NCBI GenBank assembly: GCA_009746045.1
Contig: RPFO01000027.1
Location: forward strand, 5,579,924 to 5,643,923
Length of the DNA stretch: 64,000 nt
Reading direction: 5' to 3'
Origin: Mesostigma viride
Taxonomy: Eukaryota > Streptophyta > Mesostigmatophyceae > Mesostigmatales > Mesostigmataceae
The translations under genes were made by a program, and so were the position numbers. Positions 34,001 to 43,365 of the stretch are shown piece by piece (position 1 is the first letter of the stretch; each line of letters starts with the position of its first letter). The notes under the pieces are model-generated. The model was not told where the DNA came from, searched no databases, and saw only the letters and a program-made list of their open reading frames with translations.

Positions 34001-36213
34001 GCACGAACTGAGACGACTTACAACTTTATTTTCTATACCTGCTCAAGCATTACCTACCTGGTCATCAATTTGCATCCTTGGGCAATCTATTCGAATTTGC
34101 ATCCCTGGGCAAGATGGTAGTGGCTAAAAGTAGCTGTTATTATGTCGACTGAACAAAAAAAAACATGCATGAACTCACCATGAAGTCCGGGTCCTGAAAG
34201 GTCCTAGACAGTAGGCCCGGGTATTTCTCCGTGCCGAGTGCATCTAGACAAGTTTTCACCTGTGACCAGTCAAGGTCTCGGCCATTGGTCTGCATGTGCT
34301 CGATCAGGGCAGGACGGTTTACATGCATACACACGATCGAGCCATTTTGTTAGCCTTTCTTTGAAAAAAGGGCGCGCTTGCTCACTGATGAGGTGGCAAA
34401 AAGCTCACAGTTAGTCTTCATGCTCTGCTATAGACGAAGTCCCAAAGGCTCATTCATACGTTGTATTCATGAAGGCTAGCTCTCAATGTCAGAAACCTCT
34501 TATGGGTCAACGAATGAGCTCAAATATTACGACAAGACTCATTTCATTAATAACCATTATAAAAGACACATGTAGATTTAAGGATTGTCCGTTGCCATGC
34601 CACAAGGCAACTGGCCCATCATCAAACGAGAAAGGATGCACGACGACCACTTATAAAACAATGTCCAACGTCGATCGGCTGCACACATAATTACTTCTAA
34701 TTTAACTTAATCACACAACAACTGCAAAAGTGGCTCAACTTGAACAGCTGCATGGCAGTGATGGCACTGAGTGGCCACCACATGATCACTAGAAAATGAT
34801 GTGAATATTCGGCACCAATATTGCGCCGCGCTAGGAATTAGCCGCCGACAAATGACACGAGGTACTCAGGGTCTGACATTCCACAGCAACCAAAAGTACT
34901 GCAGGAAATCACAAACTTTCTTGTTGATTGCTTCATCTTTGTTGCTTGTACTAAGAAAAGTACCAAAGGAAAGAACAGGGCAAGCCCTACTCAGCCCTAT
35001 TATAATGTTCCTGGCCAGAAATACTGTGGGCGGAAGCGATTAAGGTCGCTAACTAACCCCCGTTTACAGAAGATTGGCCAGTGACATCATAACATAGTAG
35101 GCTCAGTGGCAAACGGGCACATCTAAAAAACCCTAACACTCGTACCACTTGCAAAAGAATCGTAGATGCACGAAGATGCTCCCCAGAATGCAATTATTCT
35201 GGGCAGAGATAGTCAATGAAGGAAACCGGCTCTTCATGCGGCCAATGCATGTAGGATAAAATGCTGCTGAAGACTCTGAAAAAAAACAGTCACTTTGAAG
35301 GCCCGTAGAATTACCTTAAGCTCATATTGTAAAGCCTAACAGGCAAGCCCTGAAATGACTTACAATACGAGTAGTAAATCTTCTTAGCTACATTTAGACT
35401 CCGCCTCCATGACTTGCATCTGGATTAACCCAGGGGTAAGCTCCTGTATAATCCTGTAAGTAGCAAACCCAACAGATATTGCATGAAGTATAGAGCTCTA
35501 GCAAGATGCACTTTCATATGCTAGCTGCATACTACTAATTATATATACGGCTGCACAACTAGCTAGCTACCAAGTGCATGGGCATCTAGGTGCGCTGCCT
35601 GCGCATGCCTGTCCCTGCCCGTCCCTGCCTGCATAGGTTTCTATAATGTATAGTTAATACTAGCCATTCGCTGAAGGACAACGAAAATAAGGGGGCGCTG
35701 GGGAAAACTGAAAAGAAAAGCGCACCATGCCAAGCACGTACGCACAGCCACGCATATGCATGCACACACAAACGTCACAACATGGATGCTCCCAGCCCCA
35801 TACTCCCCGATGCATGTCCCACTATAGAGAAATTATAGTTGAGAACTTAGTCGTTATTATATTTTACATGAACTGTAATTAAATTAGCCATTCATTCATT
35901 ATTACCATTCTTGCCATTCTTGCCATTCTTGTGCATGCCATTCTGAGCCTTAATCCTGTTTCATGATTCCCATTAATGTTTTCTTGCAGCCGGCTCTTAG
36001 TTAATGCTTTTAATCCTAATGTATCTTGTACTTTCTAGCAGGCTCACCCACCCGTCCTCTTGCCAAGCCTTCTTCCACCGCCGATTTCTCAGCCTGCGAA
36101 AAATTGATCCCTGCGAAGGACGGCAGTAACACGGCCACGACTCGTTGCAGCACGACGTCCGTGGCTAATCTGGCCCCCCATTCCTGGGTTGAGGAGAACG
36201 TGGCGCGTGCCAT
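21655..36213 (-). CDS. PARP-like ADP-ribosyltransferase with C-terminal RING finger, multi-exon gene model
   Basis: Proposed minus-strand exons: 36213-36052, 34294-34179, 31888-31847, 31138-30799, 29848-29722, 26085-25848, 24071-24021 and 22859-22008, with a frameshifted 3' extension to about 21655. All adjoining phases agree. Recognised parts are the pre-catalytic [14 protein letters not shown] block, the LLFHYSS (usually LFHGT) block, [14 protein letters not shown] and NEFVVY of the PARP catalytic fold, then a Cys/His-rich RING-like region. PARPs transfer ADP-ribose from NAD+, and RING domains recruit ubiquitin-conjugating enzymes. The exons upstream of 29848 have no domain and are tied to the gene only by phase and strand. 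The longest intron is mostly a 2.9-kb GGGA array. Confidence 0.6.
22008..22859 (-). CDS. Exon: PARP catalytic core plus RING finger
   Basis: It starts after the acceptor GTCTGCAG (phase 0) and ends at [21 protein letters not shown] matches the PARP segment with the NAD-binding tyrosine. [17 protein letters not shown] and [17 protein letters not shown] match the strands that follow and supply the catalytic-type glutamate. About 100 residues later comes CLIC...[15 protein letters not shown]...CCIVC, spaced like a RING finger. PARPs with a C-terminal RING are uncommon; more often WWE, macro or zinc-finger domains precede the catalytic domain. Confidence 0.75.
   Translation of the reverse strand, partial: GQDQPLPTTKGTFGDGIYLTDDPHHVAKGSSTGKLFVCAALLGDVLAVPARDEPASWSGEPEKHDQDRRTRSTDKHFDSVVGRQARDAYGNTGPNEFVVYRQSAICPMYIVTYSGNISRINTPTMALCSVPDFAWKSKVARPVANPFGVVAGSSNYRDDGSRWHLFLHTFYHCVLPDSIPGVRRIPFDQAVPAGPAMSSASSPLRLSTPSYIECPITELLLAKQPGLECLICESPLQATGDNATCLVMPCGHIIGHVNCWCQPQVPNCCIVCLQQQVRKPIPC
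22860..24020 (-). other. Intron-like stretch of the PARP gene
   Basis: No coding signal of its own. The exons on both sides are phase 0, so a small phase-0 exon (the loop between the HYSS and GDGIY segments) could be hidden here, but I could not point to one. Confidence 0.4.
24021..24071 (-). CDS. Exon: PARP NAD-binding histidine segment
   Basis: This 51-base, 17-codon exon sits between CTTTGCAG and a GTGAGT donor and encodes [17 protein letters not shown]. In PARPs the block is usually LFHGT, with the histidine contacting NAD. Here the histidine is kept but GT is replaced by YS. A diverged copy of its acceptor and first 30 bases lies exactly 100 bp into the upstream intron, at 24150-24180. 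Confidence 0.6.
25848..26085 (-). CDS. Exon: PARP pre-catalytic segment
   Basis: The 238 bases start with one base of a split codon after CTCGGTTGCAG and end at a GTGGGT donor in phase 0. It encodes [15 protein letters not shown] and [20 protein letters not shown], matching the 'I.+iQN..LW..Y..+k..m' block that opens the catalytic domain of PARP14/15-like proteins. It ends LRPYNLHE, directly before the histidine exon. The intervals to 24071 and towards 26640 show no other gene. Confidence 0.7.
26668..29569. repeat. (GGGA)n array, about 2.9 kb, inside the PARP-RING gene
   Basis: GGGA tetranucleotides with the purines on the plus strand, interrupted by GGA, GGGGA and scattered GCGGGC patches (for example 27138-27215, 27930-27975, 28170-28350). 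It lies between the proposed exons at 29722 and 26085, so in the gene's sense it is a pyrimidine-rich (TCCC)n intron segment. The thousand-codon frames through it are repeat artefacts. Confidence 0.95.
29722..29848 (-). CDS. Candidate exon upstream of the PARP catalytic domain
   Basis: 127 bases between TCCTAGTAG and the GTGAGT donor, with two-base overhangs on both sides. It encodes [17 protein letters not shown], a proline-rich piece and [12 protein letters not shown], with the last codon split with the 25848-26085 exon. The phase agrees with the exon at 30799-31138. No domain is recognised. Confidence 0.45.
29970..30798 (-). other. Intronic sequence, no gene
   Basis: AT-rich, with only short open frames. 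Nothing recognisable. Confidence 0.4.
30799..31138 (-). CDS. Candidate exon: low-complexity linker with basic patch
   Basis: 340 bases between GTTACGTCACAG and a GTACAC donor. It encodes a serine/alanine/glycine/asparagine-rich segment with [10 protein letters not shown], a possible nuclear signal. It starts in phase 0 and leaves one base, which pairs with the two bases of exon 29848-29722. It is a likely disordered linker between the N-terminal part and the catalytic domain. Assignment is by strand and phase only. Confidence 0.4.
31847..31888 (-). CDS. Candidate 42-base microexon
   Basis: It lies between GGGTTGCAG and GTAAAT, phase 0 on both sides, and encodes [14 protein letters not shown]. 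The flanking sequence (31139-31846 and 31889-34178) shows no other coding signal. Confidence 0.4.
34179..34294 (-). CDS. Candidate exon of the PARP gene N-terminal region
   Basis: It ends with ATG at a GTGAGT donor in phase 0 and encodes [17 protein letters not shown] and [15 protein letters not shown]. The acceptor may be CACATGCAG at 34295, but the frame is open to about 34325, so the 5' edge is uncertain. No domain is assigned. Confidence 0.4.
34330..36051. other. Intronic or intergenic, no gene
   Basis: AT-rich with short frames. It contains a small 9-base tandem repeat (TTGCCATTC) near 35905-35945. Confidence 0.4.
36052..36213 (-). CDS. Candidate first coding exon of the PARP-RING gene
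   Basis: An ATG at 36211-36213 (minus strand) opens 54 codons beginning [19 protein letters not shown], with an amphipathic [14 protein letters not shown] segment, ending at a GTGGGT donor in phase 0. The next accepted exon also starts in phase 0. It is proposed as the start because the frame upstream lacks a nearer ATG. It could belong to a separate small gene. Confidence 0.35.
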
Positions 36214-37062
36214 GTCGCTAATATTTTGCAAATAAAAGCGAATGGGGCCGCCGTCGAAGAGCTTAGTGTGTGTTTAATATGGGAACCACCGATAAACTTA
36301 AATGCACAGGCGCAATTAAACACCTGTGCCTATAACTAGCCTATAAGCCACTGCTGACCTGCGAGTACGACATGCAGGGTTGATTCCGGACAAAGCAGGC
36401 AGCCACTCTGCCTGCAGCCAGCTGCCGTCGATGAAGGCCTTAGCTAGGGTAAGCTCGTGAAAGAAACGTCCGTGATTAGTAATTACGTTGCTGCCTTCAT
36501 GCGCCCTAGTTGCGGGCCTGCCGTTGGAGCTTATGTAGTCGATATTGCAAACTTCAACAATACGTACGGAGTATTATATAAAATAGAAACTTGATTACCT
36601 GGACGTACGTACTAAGCTACCTTACATATACATAGCTCATGAGTGCAAGCCAGCAAAACGTTGCACAGGTAATCCAAGGATTGGGGTATCCGCGGCCGGC
36701 CCATGGCCACTCATACTCTCCGCTCTCGTAGCTTTCGCCACATGACAGACAGTTACTAATCGTGTGCTGTACTCGTCGATGGAATGAATCCAGTAGGCCC
36801 GCGTCTTCTTGGATGGATCCAGAAGGTCTTACTACCTATCCGGCCGACTGATCATGATTTTCAGTCGCAGCTTGGTCGCAGCTGCAATAATAAATTAATT
36901 ATTTGAAAAATAAATAAATAAATTACTTATTGTTTACTATGATTGCTAATGCATAAATATTAAATTTTCTGTAAGCGGAACCACAGACAATATTAAATTT
37001 TCTCGTCCCGGACTCAGGCCGGAGTCGATATATAATTAACTATTGCTAATTATTCATAAAGA
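36214..37062. other. No gene recognised
   Basis: AT-rich intergenic sequence, including a short stretch of TAAATAAATAAAT near 36908-36922 and GGGACTC repeats near 37080. Confidence 0.4.
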
Positions 37063-37518
37063 TTAGATTTTCTCCTTCGGGATTCGGGACTCGGGACTCG
37101 GGAAGCCATCGAGACGGCTTCGAGAGGAGGTGCGTTGCAGGCGGTCGTCGTCCCATTGCAGCCACTCCGCGGGGCCGTCAGGCACATCTGCGCCGGTGTT
37201 GGGGTGGCGGATGATGTCTTCGGCGTCGTATCGAAGTTAGAGGATTTGCAGCACGTCGGCGACCGGCATGGTGAAAAATGCCGCAAAGTCGGCCGGTTGC
37301 AGGCGGGTTCCGAGGCTTGTATATTTGGTTAAAGCAGACGGTAAAGGCGGTGGGTTGGCAGGCGTGGGGCCGGTAGCCTCGGCGGCCATGGAAGTGACTT
37401 CCGTGGTACGCGGCTTCTTGGGAGCGGCGGGAGCGATGCCGACGAAAGGGCTGGCTGCGTCAAGAACGTCGTCCAGCGAGCGGGTGTCTGGGGCGGCAGG
37501 TGTTGTTCTGGCCTCCAT
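37063..37518 (-). pseudogene. Hypothetical proline/alanine-rich ORF with one in-frame stop
   Basis: ATG at 37516-37518 opens a frame (MEARTTPAAPDTRSLDDVLD) that meets TAA at 37237-37239 after VADVLQIL. The same frame then continues for 57 codons with clearly coding-like content (LRYDAEDIIRHPNTGADVPD, PAEWLQWDDDRLQR) to TAA at 37063. This is either one premature stop in a decaying gene or a sequence error. Reassigned stops are unlikely, because other frames here end normally. No family is recognised; a retroelement gag-like origin is possible. Confidence 0.45.
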
Positions 37519-37935
37519 AGCTACGGGGAAGATGTCGAATGCTGGGGCGGGGGGCGCAGAGGTGCTATTCACGAAGGGAATGCCGCCATATCGAGTCGAA
37601 AATAGCGGTATCTGCTGGGCATGCCGAGGTCAAGAACGTACGAAATCGGGGACGATAGCTGCAGGAAATTATACCAGCATGTTCGTCATCAGAAGACTAG
37701 TCGAATGCAACAAACCCGACTAAATTTCATGGCCTAATAAGTCGAAAGTTATTATGAGCATTCTCGGCAGCCATAGCTCGGCATATTTTCGCGCCTATTT
37801 TCTCTGGGAGATCATGTAGCACATATTCCCTTGGATGGATGGAGCGGGGGCAAAGCCGCGAAACCGAACTAATCTAACTCTAAGCTAGTATAATCTAGAA
37901 AACCCTAACTATTCTACTCATATATTATTATAAAT
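37519..37935. other. No gene recognised
   Basis: Intergenic sequence before the next retroelement fragment. Confidence 0.4.
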
Positions 37936-37939
37936 ATAT

Positions 37940-38760
37940 TGCTCTTCGCTACTCGCCGACTTGTGGAGGAACTGCAACGCCTTCAACCTGGTGAGTCCCC
38001 TTTGCACCTTGTGCTGGTGGTCTTCATTTTCATCAAAGCTTCGATTCGGTTTTCTGGCCTGTGCTATGGGACATCCTCGAGCTGTTCCGGATCCCCCGCC
38101 CCCTTATTGCTGTCATCCGCAACCTGTATGAAGGGTCCACCACTTCGGTGCGCACTTCTTACGGGACCACGCCACCATGCCCTTTACAGAAGGGTGTGTA
38201 CATGTGGCAGGGCTGCGCTGTCGCCCTACCTGTTCATTATTGTGGTCGAATACGTACTGTAATGATTCAGGCGCGCAAGCGATTTGCCCGCATCGCGGGT
38301 AGGGAACCAGGGGTGCAGGTTGCCACTTGCTAACCACTTCTGGCATGGCGGAGCGAAAACGGAGATTCGGCTGGCGGACATCATCTACGCAGACGACACC
38401 ACCCTCTTCGAGGACACTGGGCATATGTGCAGACATGGCTTGACTGCCTGGCTATCGAGGCCCGTGCAGTGGGGCTTGAGGTCAGCAAGAAGACAGAGGC
38501 TCTGGCGATTGGGCTCACCCACCCATCGCCACCCCTCTATCTCCTTGACGGCTCGCAAGTCCTGTATCGGGACCGCGTCATGCAAGCTGCTGGGCAGCTT
38601 GCTTCCCAGCTGCGAGGCTGATGTGGACCACCGCATCTCCCTCGCCTGTAAACGCCATTGCCGGGCCCTGTGTATTGTACTGAAACCGAGGGTCGATGGT
38701 ATACTAACTATCATTGCATACAACCATGGCCGACTCATCTTTTGAGGAAGACGTAAATGA
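37940..38760 (+). pseudogene. Family A reverse transcriptase palm fragment
   Basis: It encodes LWDILELFRIPRPLIAVIRN and LYEGSTTSVRTSYG, a damaged QGCA.SPYLFIIVVEYV (motif B), and LADIIYADDTTLFEDTG (motif C with both aspartates). It then continues with WLDCLAIEARAVGLEVS in another frame and RDRVM, CKLLGSLLPSCEADVDHRIS. Several frame changes are present. It stops near 38745 and is followed by the hairpin-headed repeat, not by its own tail. Confidence 0.75.
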
Positions 38761-38777
38761 GGCCCATGCTGGTGCAT

Positions 38778-38985
38778 GTTGCGGCCCGACCCTTGGAATG
38801 GGCACAACAATGGAATAAATTATGTATTTTGGCTTGTTGTCATAGTCCGTAGGACTTTGGGACTCATTTCAGGACTTAGTTGGGAATTGTCCCTTGGTCA
38901 GGACTTTTTGTATGGAATTATGATAGTTTGTGAGATTCGGACTAGTTATTTTGGGCCTAGGTTGATGTATGCGACCTTCTAGGGG
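38778..38985 (+). repeat. Hairpin-headed dispersed repeat, plus copy
   Basis: It starts TGTTGCGGCCCGACCC...GGGCACAACAA, then AATAAATTATGTATTTTGGC, CATAGTCCGTAGGACTTTGG, GGACTCATTTCAGG and GATTCGGACTAGTTATTTTG. The block order matches 21262-21515 on the opposite strand. It sits exactly between two family A fragments. Confidence 0.55.
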
Positions 38986-38989
38986 CTGT

Positions 38990-40165
38990 ACCTATTTATT
39001 ATTGTAGTGCCATGGATTATGTTATGCGCCAGGCACGTGCTCGCTTTGCTAGCATTGCAGGCCGTGCCCCTGCATGGCCTAGCGATCACGAACGAGATTG
39101 GGGAAGGGGGGCCAACTAACAAGCAGAATTTACTAGCTGACCTCATTTATGCCGACGACATCACGCTCATCGAGAAGCCGGAGTCTGCCCAACTTTGGCT
39201 CAGACTGCCTGGCGCTCGAGGCTCGGGCGGTTGGTCTAGAAATCAGCCCCAAAACGGAGGCCCTGGCCCTCGGCATGGCAGCCTGGGCCCCCACCCACAC
39301 TCCGCCTCTTAGACGGCACCGAGGTCCACTACCCTCCTTCAGGCCGCTTCAAGCTGCTCGGAAGTTGGCTTCCCGATTGCGAGGACGACCTGACGACACG
39401 GATCGGCATGGCGTGGGCGCAACTCCATGACCACCACCGCTGGTGGAGCAACCCCGCCCTACCCCGGATCGTCAAGCGTGACCTCTTCATGCAAGGTCGT
39501 AATTCTGACGATGCTGACCTACGGCGCCGAGACCTGGACACTGACGCAGGAGCTGGAGCAACGACTCGACGGCAACGTCACTAAGATGCTGCGCAAGGCC
39601 CTTAACATCCCCTTCGGGTTTGCACATTAGTAATGAGGATTTGTACGCTGATTTGCCCTATGTTTCCCACATTATTCGGCGCTGTCAGGCGCCTGGGCCT
39701 AGCCGGGCACCTGGCCCGCTCAGATCAGGTAGACACATCAGATAGACTAGCTGCAGCACCAAGCCCGCCCAGCCTGGGCGATATGTCCTCACCTGGCGTG
39801 CCCCCGGCCGCGCGCAGCAGGGCCGCCACCCGTGGACTTTTCGTGATAGACTCGGCATGGACATGTGCTACACTAGACGTGACGGGCTCACACCCGGGCA
39901 GCTCCTGGTTTGTCTGGAATTAATATGGAGGCAGATGGTGCGCAAGGATAGATGGCCAGAAGTGATGAAGGAGACCAAGTCTGTGGGGGCTCCGCCTGTG
40001 ATCGCGTATGGCATTCACAGCGCTCGATTCGGGCCGTGGTGCCCGCAATCCTGTAACTAGGACCTAGCTAGAGCTTACACCATCCATTCCATCCCATGTT
40101 CCCCTCCCACTGAGGACTTATGCTCACGTGACGCAGTCACGTGTCTATCTATTCATTAATTAATA
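38990..40165 (+). mobile_element. Family A LINE, longer truncated copy with tail
   Basis: It reads from motif B remnants (YLFIIVV) through LIYADDITLIEKPESAQ, the ARAVGLEISPKTEALALGMA block, LLGSWLP-like sequence, LTMLTYGAETWTLTQELEQ, RRLGLAGHLAR and the end motif. The UTR, palindrome (about 40125-40143) and TTAA tail follow. Confidence 0.8.
39010..40056 (+). pseudogene. Family A reverse transcriptase, C-terminal half
   Basis: Coding signal passes through three frames. One frame has DLIYADDITLIEKPESAQ (motif C). Later frames hold KVVILTMLTYGAETWTLTQ (39487-39630) and then the thumb and tail with WRQMVRKDRWPEVMKETK, ending near 40056. Motif A and the N-terminal regions are absent, consistent with 5' truncation. 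Confidence 0.75.
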
Positions 40166-40303
40166 ATTAATGGAGGCAGATGGCACGCAAGGATAGATGG
40201 CAAGTAGTGATGAAGGAGACCACCCCCAAGTGTGTGGGGGCTCCGCGTGTGACCGCGTATGGCATTCATAGCGATTCGGGCCGCGGTGCCCACAACCATT
40301 TAA

Positions 40304-43246
40304 GGGGATGTGGCACCTCAAAACCCTTAAAATTGACATATGCTAATATCACTTGAAATTCATTTGCACAATGCTAAGTTATGATTGGGGGCACTAAATA
40401 ACATCTCTAGTGAGTTGTCCATGCACTTTTTGGGGGTACTACCCCCATATATATTAAAAATATAATTACTTACAGCAGAGTGAAATCACTCAAACCAAAG
40501 CAAACGCCCAGCTATAAACCTATATACAGAGCCATGTCAAAGCTCTATACTACGATAAGACCAATGGAAACGCCTAACGGGAGGAACCTAATAGCCCTGC
40601 TGCACCGCAAAATCAGCCCGCGTACGGCGGAGCATGATGTCAGCCATGGCCCGAGTCAGCGCCACCGACAAGCGCTGACGCCAATATGACGTCCAGGTCC
40701 GCGCCGACCATGGGGCCCGCTGGCCCTCTAGGTCCAGCCGGTCATCCCGGAGCCGGCAACACTCCTTGAAGAAGGCGGAGGTCAGGGGCCCCATGGCCCC
40801 AAACTCCTCCAGGACAAAGGGCACCACACGATGGTGCCCGACGTCGCCGTAGGCCAGGAGCTTGGCCCGCTCCGCCCGGTCCGCCGTGTAACCTGCCGTG
40901 AGGGAGGCCCCAGCCACGTGGCTAAGAGCCAAGGGCCGCGCCACCGAAACGTCAATAAGCAGATGCCGGCCACCCCCCTCAAAGTCCAGCACCACGATGT
41001 CAGGCCGGTGGTTGGGGGAATAGAAGGCAGCGCCATCCGCATCCTCGGACCGGATGTTCGCGTGGGGGAAAACCGACCGAATCATGGCGAGCACCACCGT
41101 CAGGAGGACAGTGTGCAAATACAAATACCAATTCTGATTCTGTTGGCCCCCCATATATACGCCAATAATGCGCTATAAATAGCAAAAGACGCTAACTAGG
41201 GCTTGTTATGCCCCAGCCAATCCACAAAACAGGTTGACCCAAAAAGCACAAGCCGCGTAGTTGCTTCCAGGCACATCGCAAACAGCAACTTACATGGGGC
41301 ATACGGACACCGCCGTTCAAAAAATAGCCCGTGGCGCCAAAAACGCGATTTTTTTCACTTAAAAAAATAAAACAATTCATAAACTTGTCAGATCAAGCCA
41401 AAAAGCACTATTAAATTTTGGCACGGGTGGTCCCAGCCACGGTCCAAGTTTGAGGTCAATCGGACAACCCTAGCTCAAGTTATTGCGTTTGGCAGATGCC
41501 ACTCTCACGACCGCTAAAGAAGGTTTTTCTTTGTACAAGGCCACTTAGGCACGATGTTTTCCATCCAAAGAGCCTGAAAGCATGCCCTACTCGATCACAA
41601 AACATAAGCAAACGCCTAGGCACCTCATCTGCCCTCACCTGCCCTCGGCATGGCCAACCTTGCCAGCGCAAGCATAGCAACACGATCGCTAGGCATACAT
41701 GTCAAGAGAGCATACACTATACTCAACCCAAGGTTACCTTGTAAACTTCATGCCAAGAACTCAGCAAATCTATGACCAAAAGCACCTCTAACTCTTGCTC
41801 ACTGATGACGACACATGCTCAAGGTCGGGGGTCACTGTGGCACGCACTGATGGGTTTCCTAGACGACCACCTGACAAGGCGCTAAGGACCACTCAGTTAC
41901 CAAGGAAACACAATTACACTTTGCATGCCATGCATCCAACATGCATCAAATACATGCTGAATATGTTATGAAATACAAATGGGTGGCCACACGCCTCATA
42001 CCCCTTCACCGACCCTCGAGCATGGCCAGACTTATAAGCATGTGAATAGCAATAATGATGATGGCACTAAAATGCCTAATCAGCATTTTCTATGTTTCTC
42101 CCAGGTTAGAGTGTTAAGGTTTATGCCAACCAAGCTAATCAACACTGCAGCGACTCCTTAAATGCCCTACCTGAGATGGGCAACAAACTGGAACGATGGA
42201 GGGCAAGGAACCAAGGAGATCATGGCATACAAAGCTTGCATGCAGTCAACCATGTCAACCATGCCTGGCTCAGCACATTGCAGTCTTTTCACATCATCAT
42301 ATCAAGGGAAAGCTCAAATAAACCAATGGTGGCAGCTATCTACATGCAGTCACACAAATGCAATATCTCCAACATGATCGTCAGTAAAACCCTAAACCCT
42401 CCCCTGCACGATAAAATGGAAAGAAACCATTGGCGGGCCTCCAGCGCATGAGCGCTGTGATGCCGCTGCGAAGAGAGGGTGCGTCACTCTCACACAACTA
42501 GAAGCTTCCATAAGCACAACATCCTTGCCAGAACACTGACGACTGAAGCGGCCTTGACCACGACATCAACGAAAACAATCTAAAGCTGCCAGGTATTCGA
42601 CAACACCACGGCAAGCAACGGCGAGCTAGCTGGCGGAAACTGCCCAAAAAGAACGGAAAAAACTTCGAACGATGAGCTAATAGAAGAAAGAACTGATAGC
42701 ACAGAACATTCGCGACAAATCTATACCTTGACCTCGCAGATCCCTCGCCCAGGCGCGCAACAACGGCCGTTCTTCCATGGAAGGTTCCGACATGCATTGC
42801 GGAGGCCTGAAGAATTACTTACCGAGAATGGCCGAAAATGTAGCAAAAAGCACCAGTTCGGTTTGGAATTCAATGCTACCGATACGAATTCATCCTTCGC
42901 GGTCAAAAAGCCCCCGAAAACTGCGAATTTACAGCCGCTATCACGAATTATATTTTATTCCGCGCGACGAAAAAATGCAGTTTACCCCCCATGCCGATGG
43001 CAGTAAAATAAAGCAGCGATATTATAAATCAGCTACTTGCCACCACAAACCAACATCATTAAATCATCGTCTTCAACATTCGAGCATTTTTTTGGCATTT
43101 CTCTAGCCTTACATTGCTAGTTTCGCCTAAACGCAGTCGCCATGGCCACTTCCGCAAGGGGAGCGCGCACCGTGCACCCACTTTTCACGGTACGGCTGGT
43201 ACCGCGAATTTTTTGGCGCGGAAAAAATTCGGCGCGCCGCGTCCCC
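40304..43246. mobile_element. TTAA-flanked element with short terminal inverted repeats, 2943 bp
   Basis: The left end is TTAA then GGGGATGTGGCAC. The right end, read inward, is TTAA then GGGGACGCGGCGC. TTAA on both sides suggests piggyBac-like integration, but no piggyBac transposase was found. The only sizeable coding segment is the nuclease-like ORF at 40588-41154. The interior also has AT-rich sequence and short unsupported frames. Confidence 0.55.
40588..41154 (-). CDS. PD-(D/E)XK-like domain ORF, possibly from a retroelement
   Basis: A 188-codon frame opens at ATG 41152-41154. It contains HRPDIVVLDFEGGGRHLLID, then VSVARPL, a lysine in ERAKLLAYGD, VVPFVLEEFGAMGPLTSAFF, and a C-terminal WRQRLSVALTRAMADIMLRR. 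The RPD...DV...K..Y pattern resembles the restriction-like endonuclease fold found at the C-terminus of R2-type and some algal retroelement proteins. It appears N-terminally truncated. It may be a domesticated or captured piece; no RT is next to it. Confidence 0.5.
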   Translation of the reverse strand: MGGQQNQNWYLYLHTVLLTVVLAMIRSVFPHANIRSEDADGAAFYSPNHRPDIVVLDFEGGGRHLLIDVSVARPLALSHVAGASLTAGYTADRAERAKLLAYGDVGHHRVVPFVLEEFGAMGPLTSAFFKECCRLRDDRLDLEGQRAPWSARTWTSYWRQRLSVALTRAMADIMLRRTRADFAVQQGY

Positions 43247-43365
43247 TTAACCTGGGTTAACTAGGACCTCGATAGCTTACACCATCCATTCCATCCCATG
43301 TTCCCCTAGCTCCCACTGAGGACTTATGCTCACGTGACGCAGTCACGTGTCTATTCATTAATTAA

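Larger units (their letters stand above)
40166..43365 (+). mobile_element. Family A tail split by a 2.94-kb insertion
   Basis: The last codons and UTR of a family A copy occupy 40166-40299. The rest of the UTR, palindrome and TTAA tail resume at about 43251-43365. The break falls inside the CCCACAACC...TAACTAGGACC segment that is continuous in the other copies. Confidence 0.7.

Noticed and set aside
37063-37518. Alternative genetic code with TAA or TAG as an amino acid
   Set aside because: The transposase, channel C-terminus and A2 fragment end at normal stops at the expected places. Reading through gives no homologous extension.
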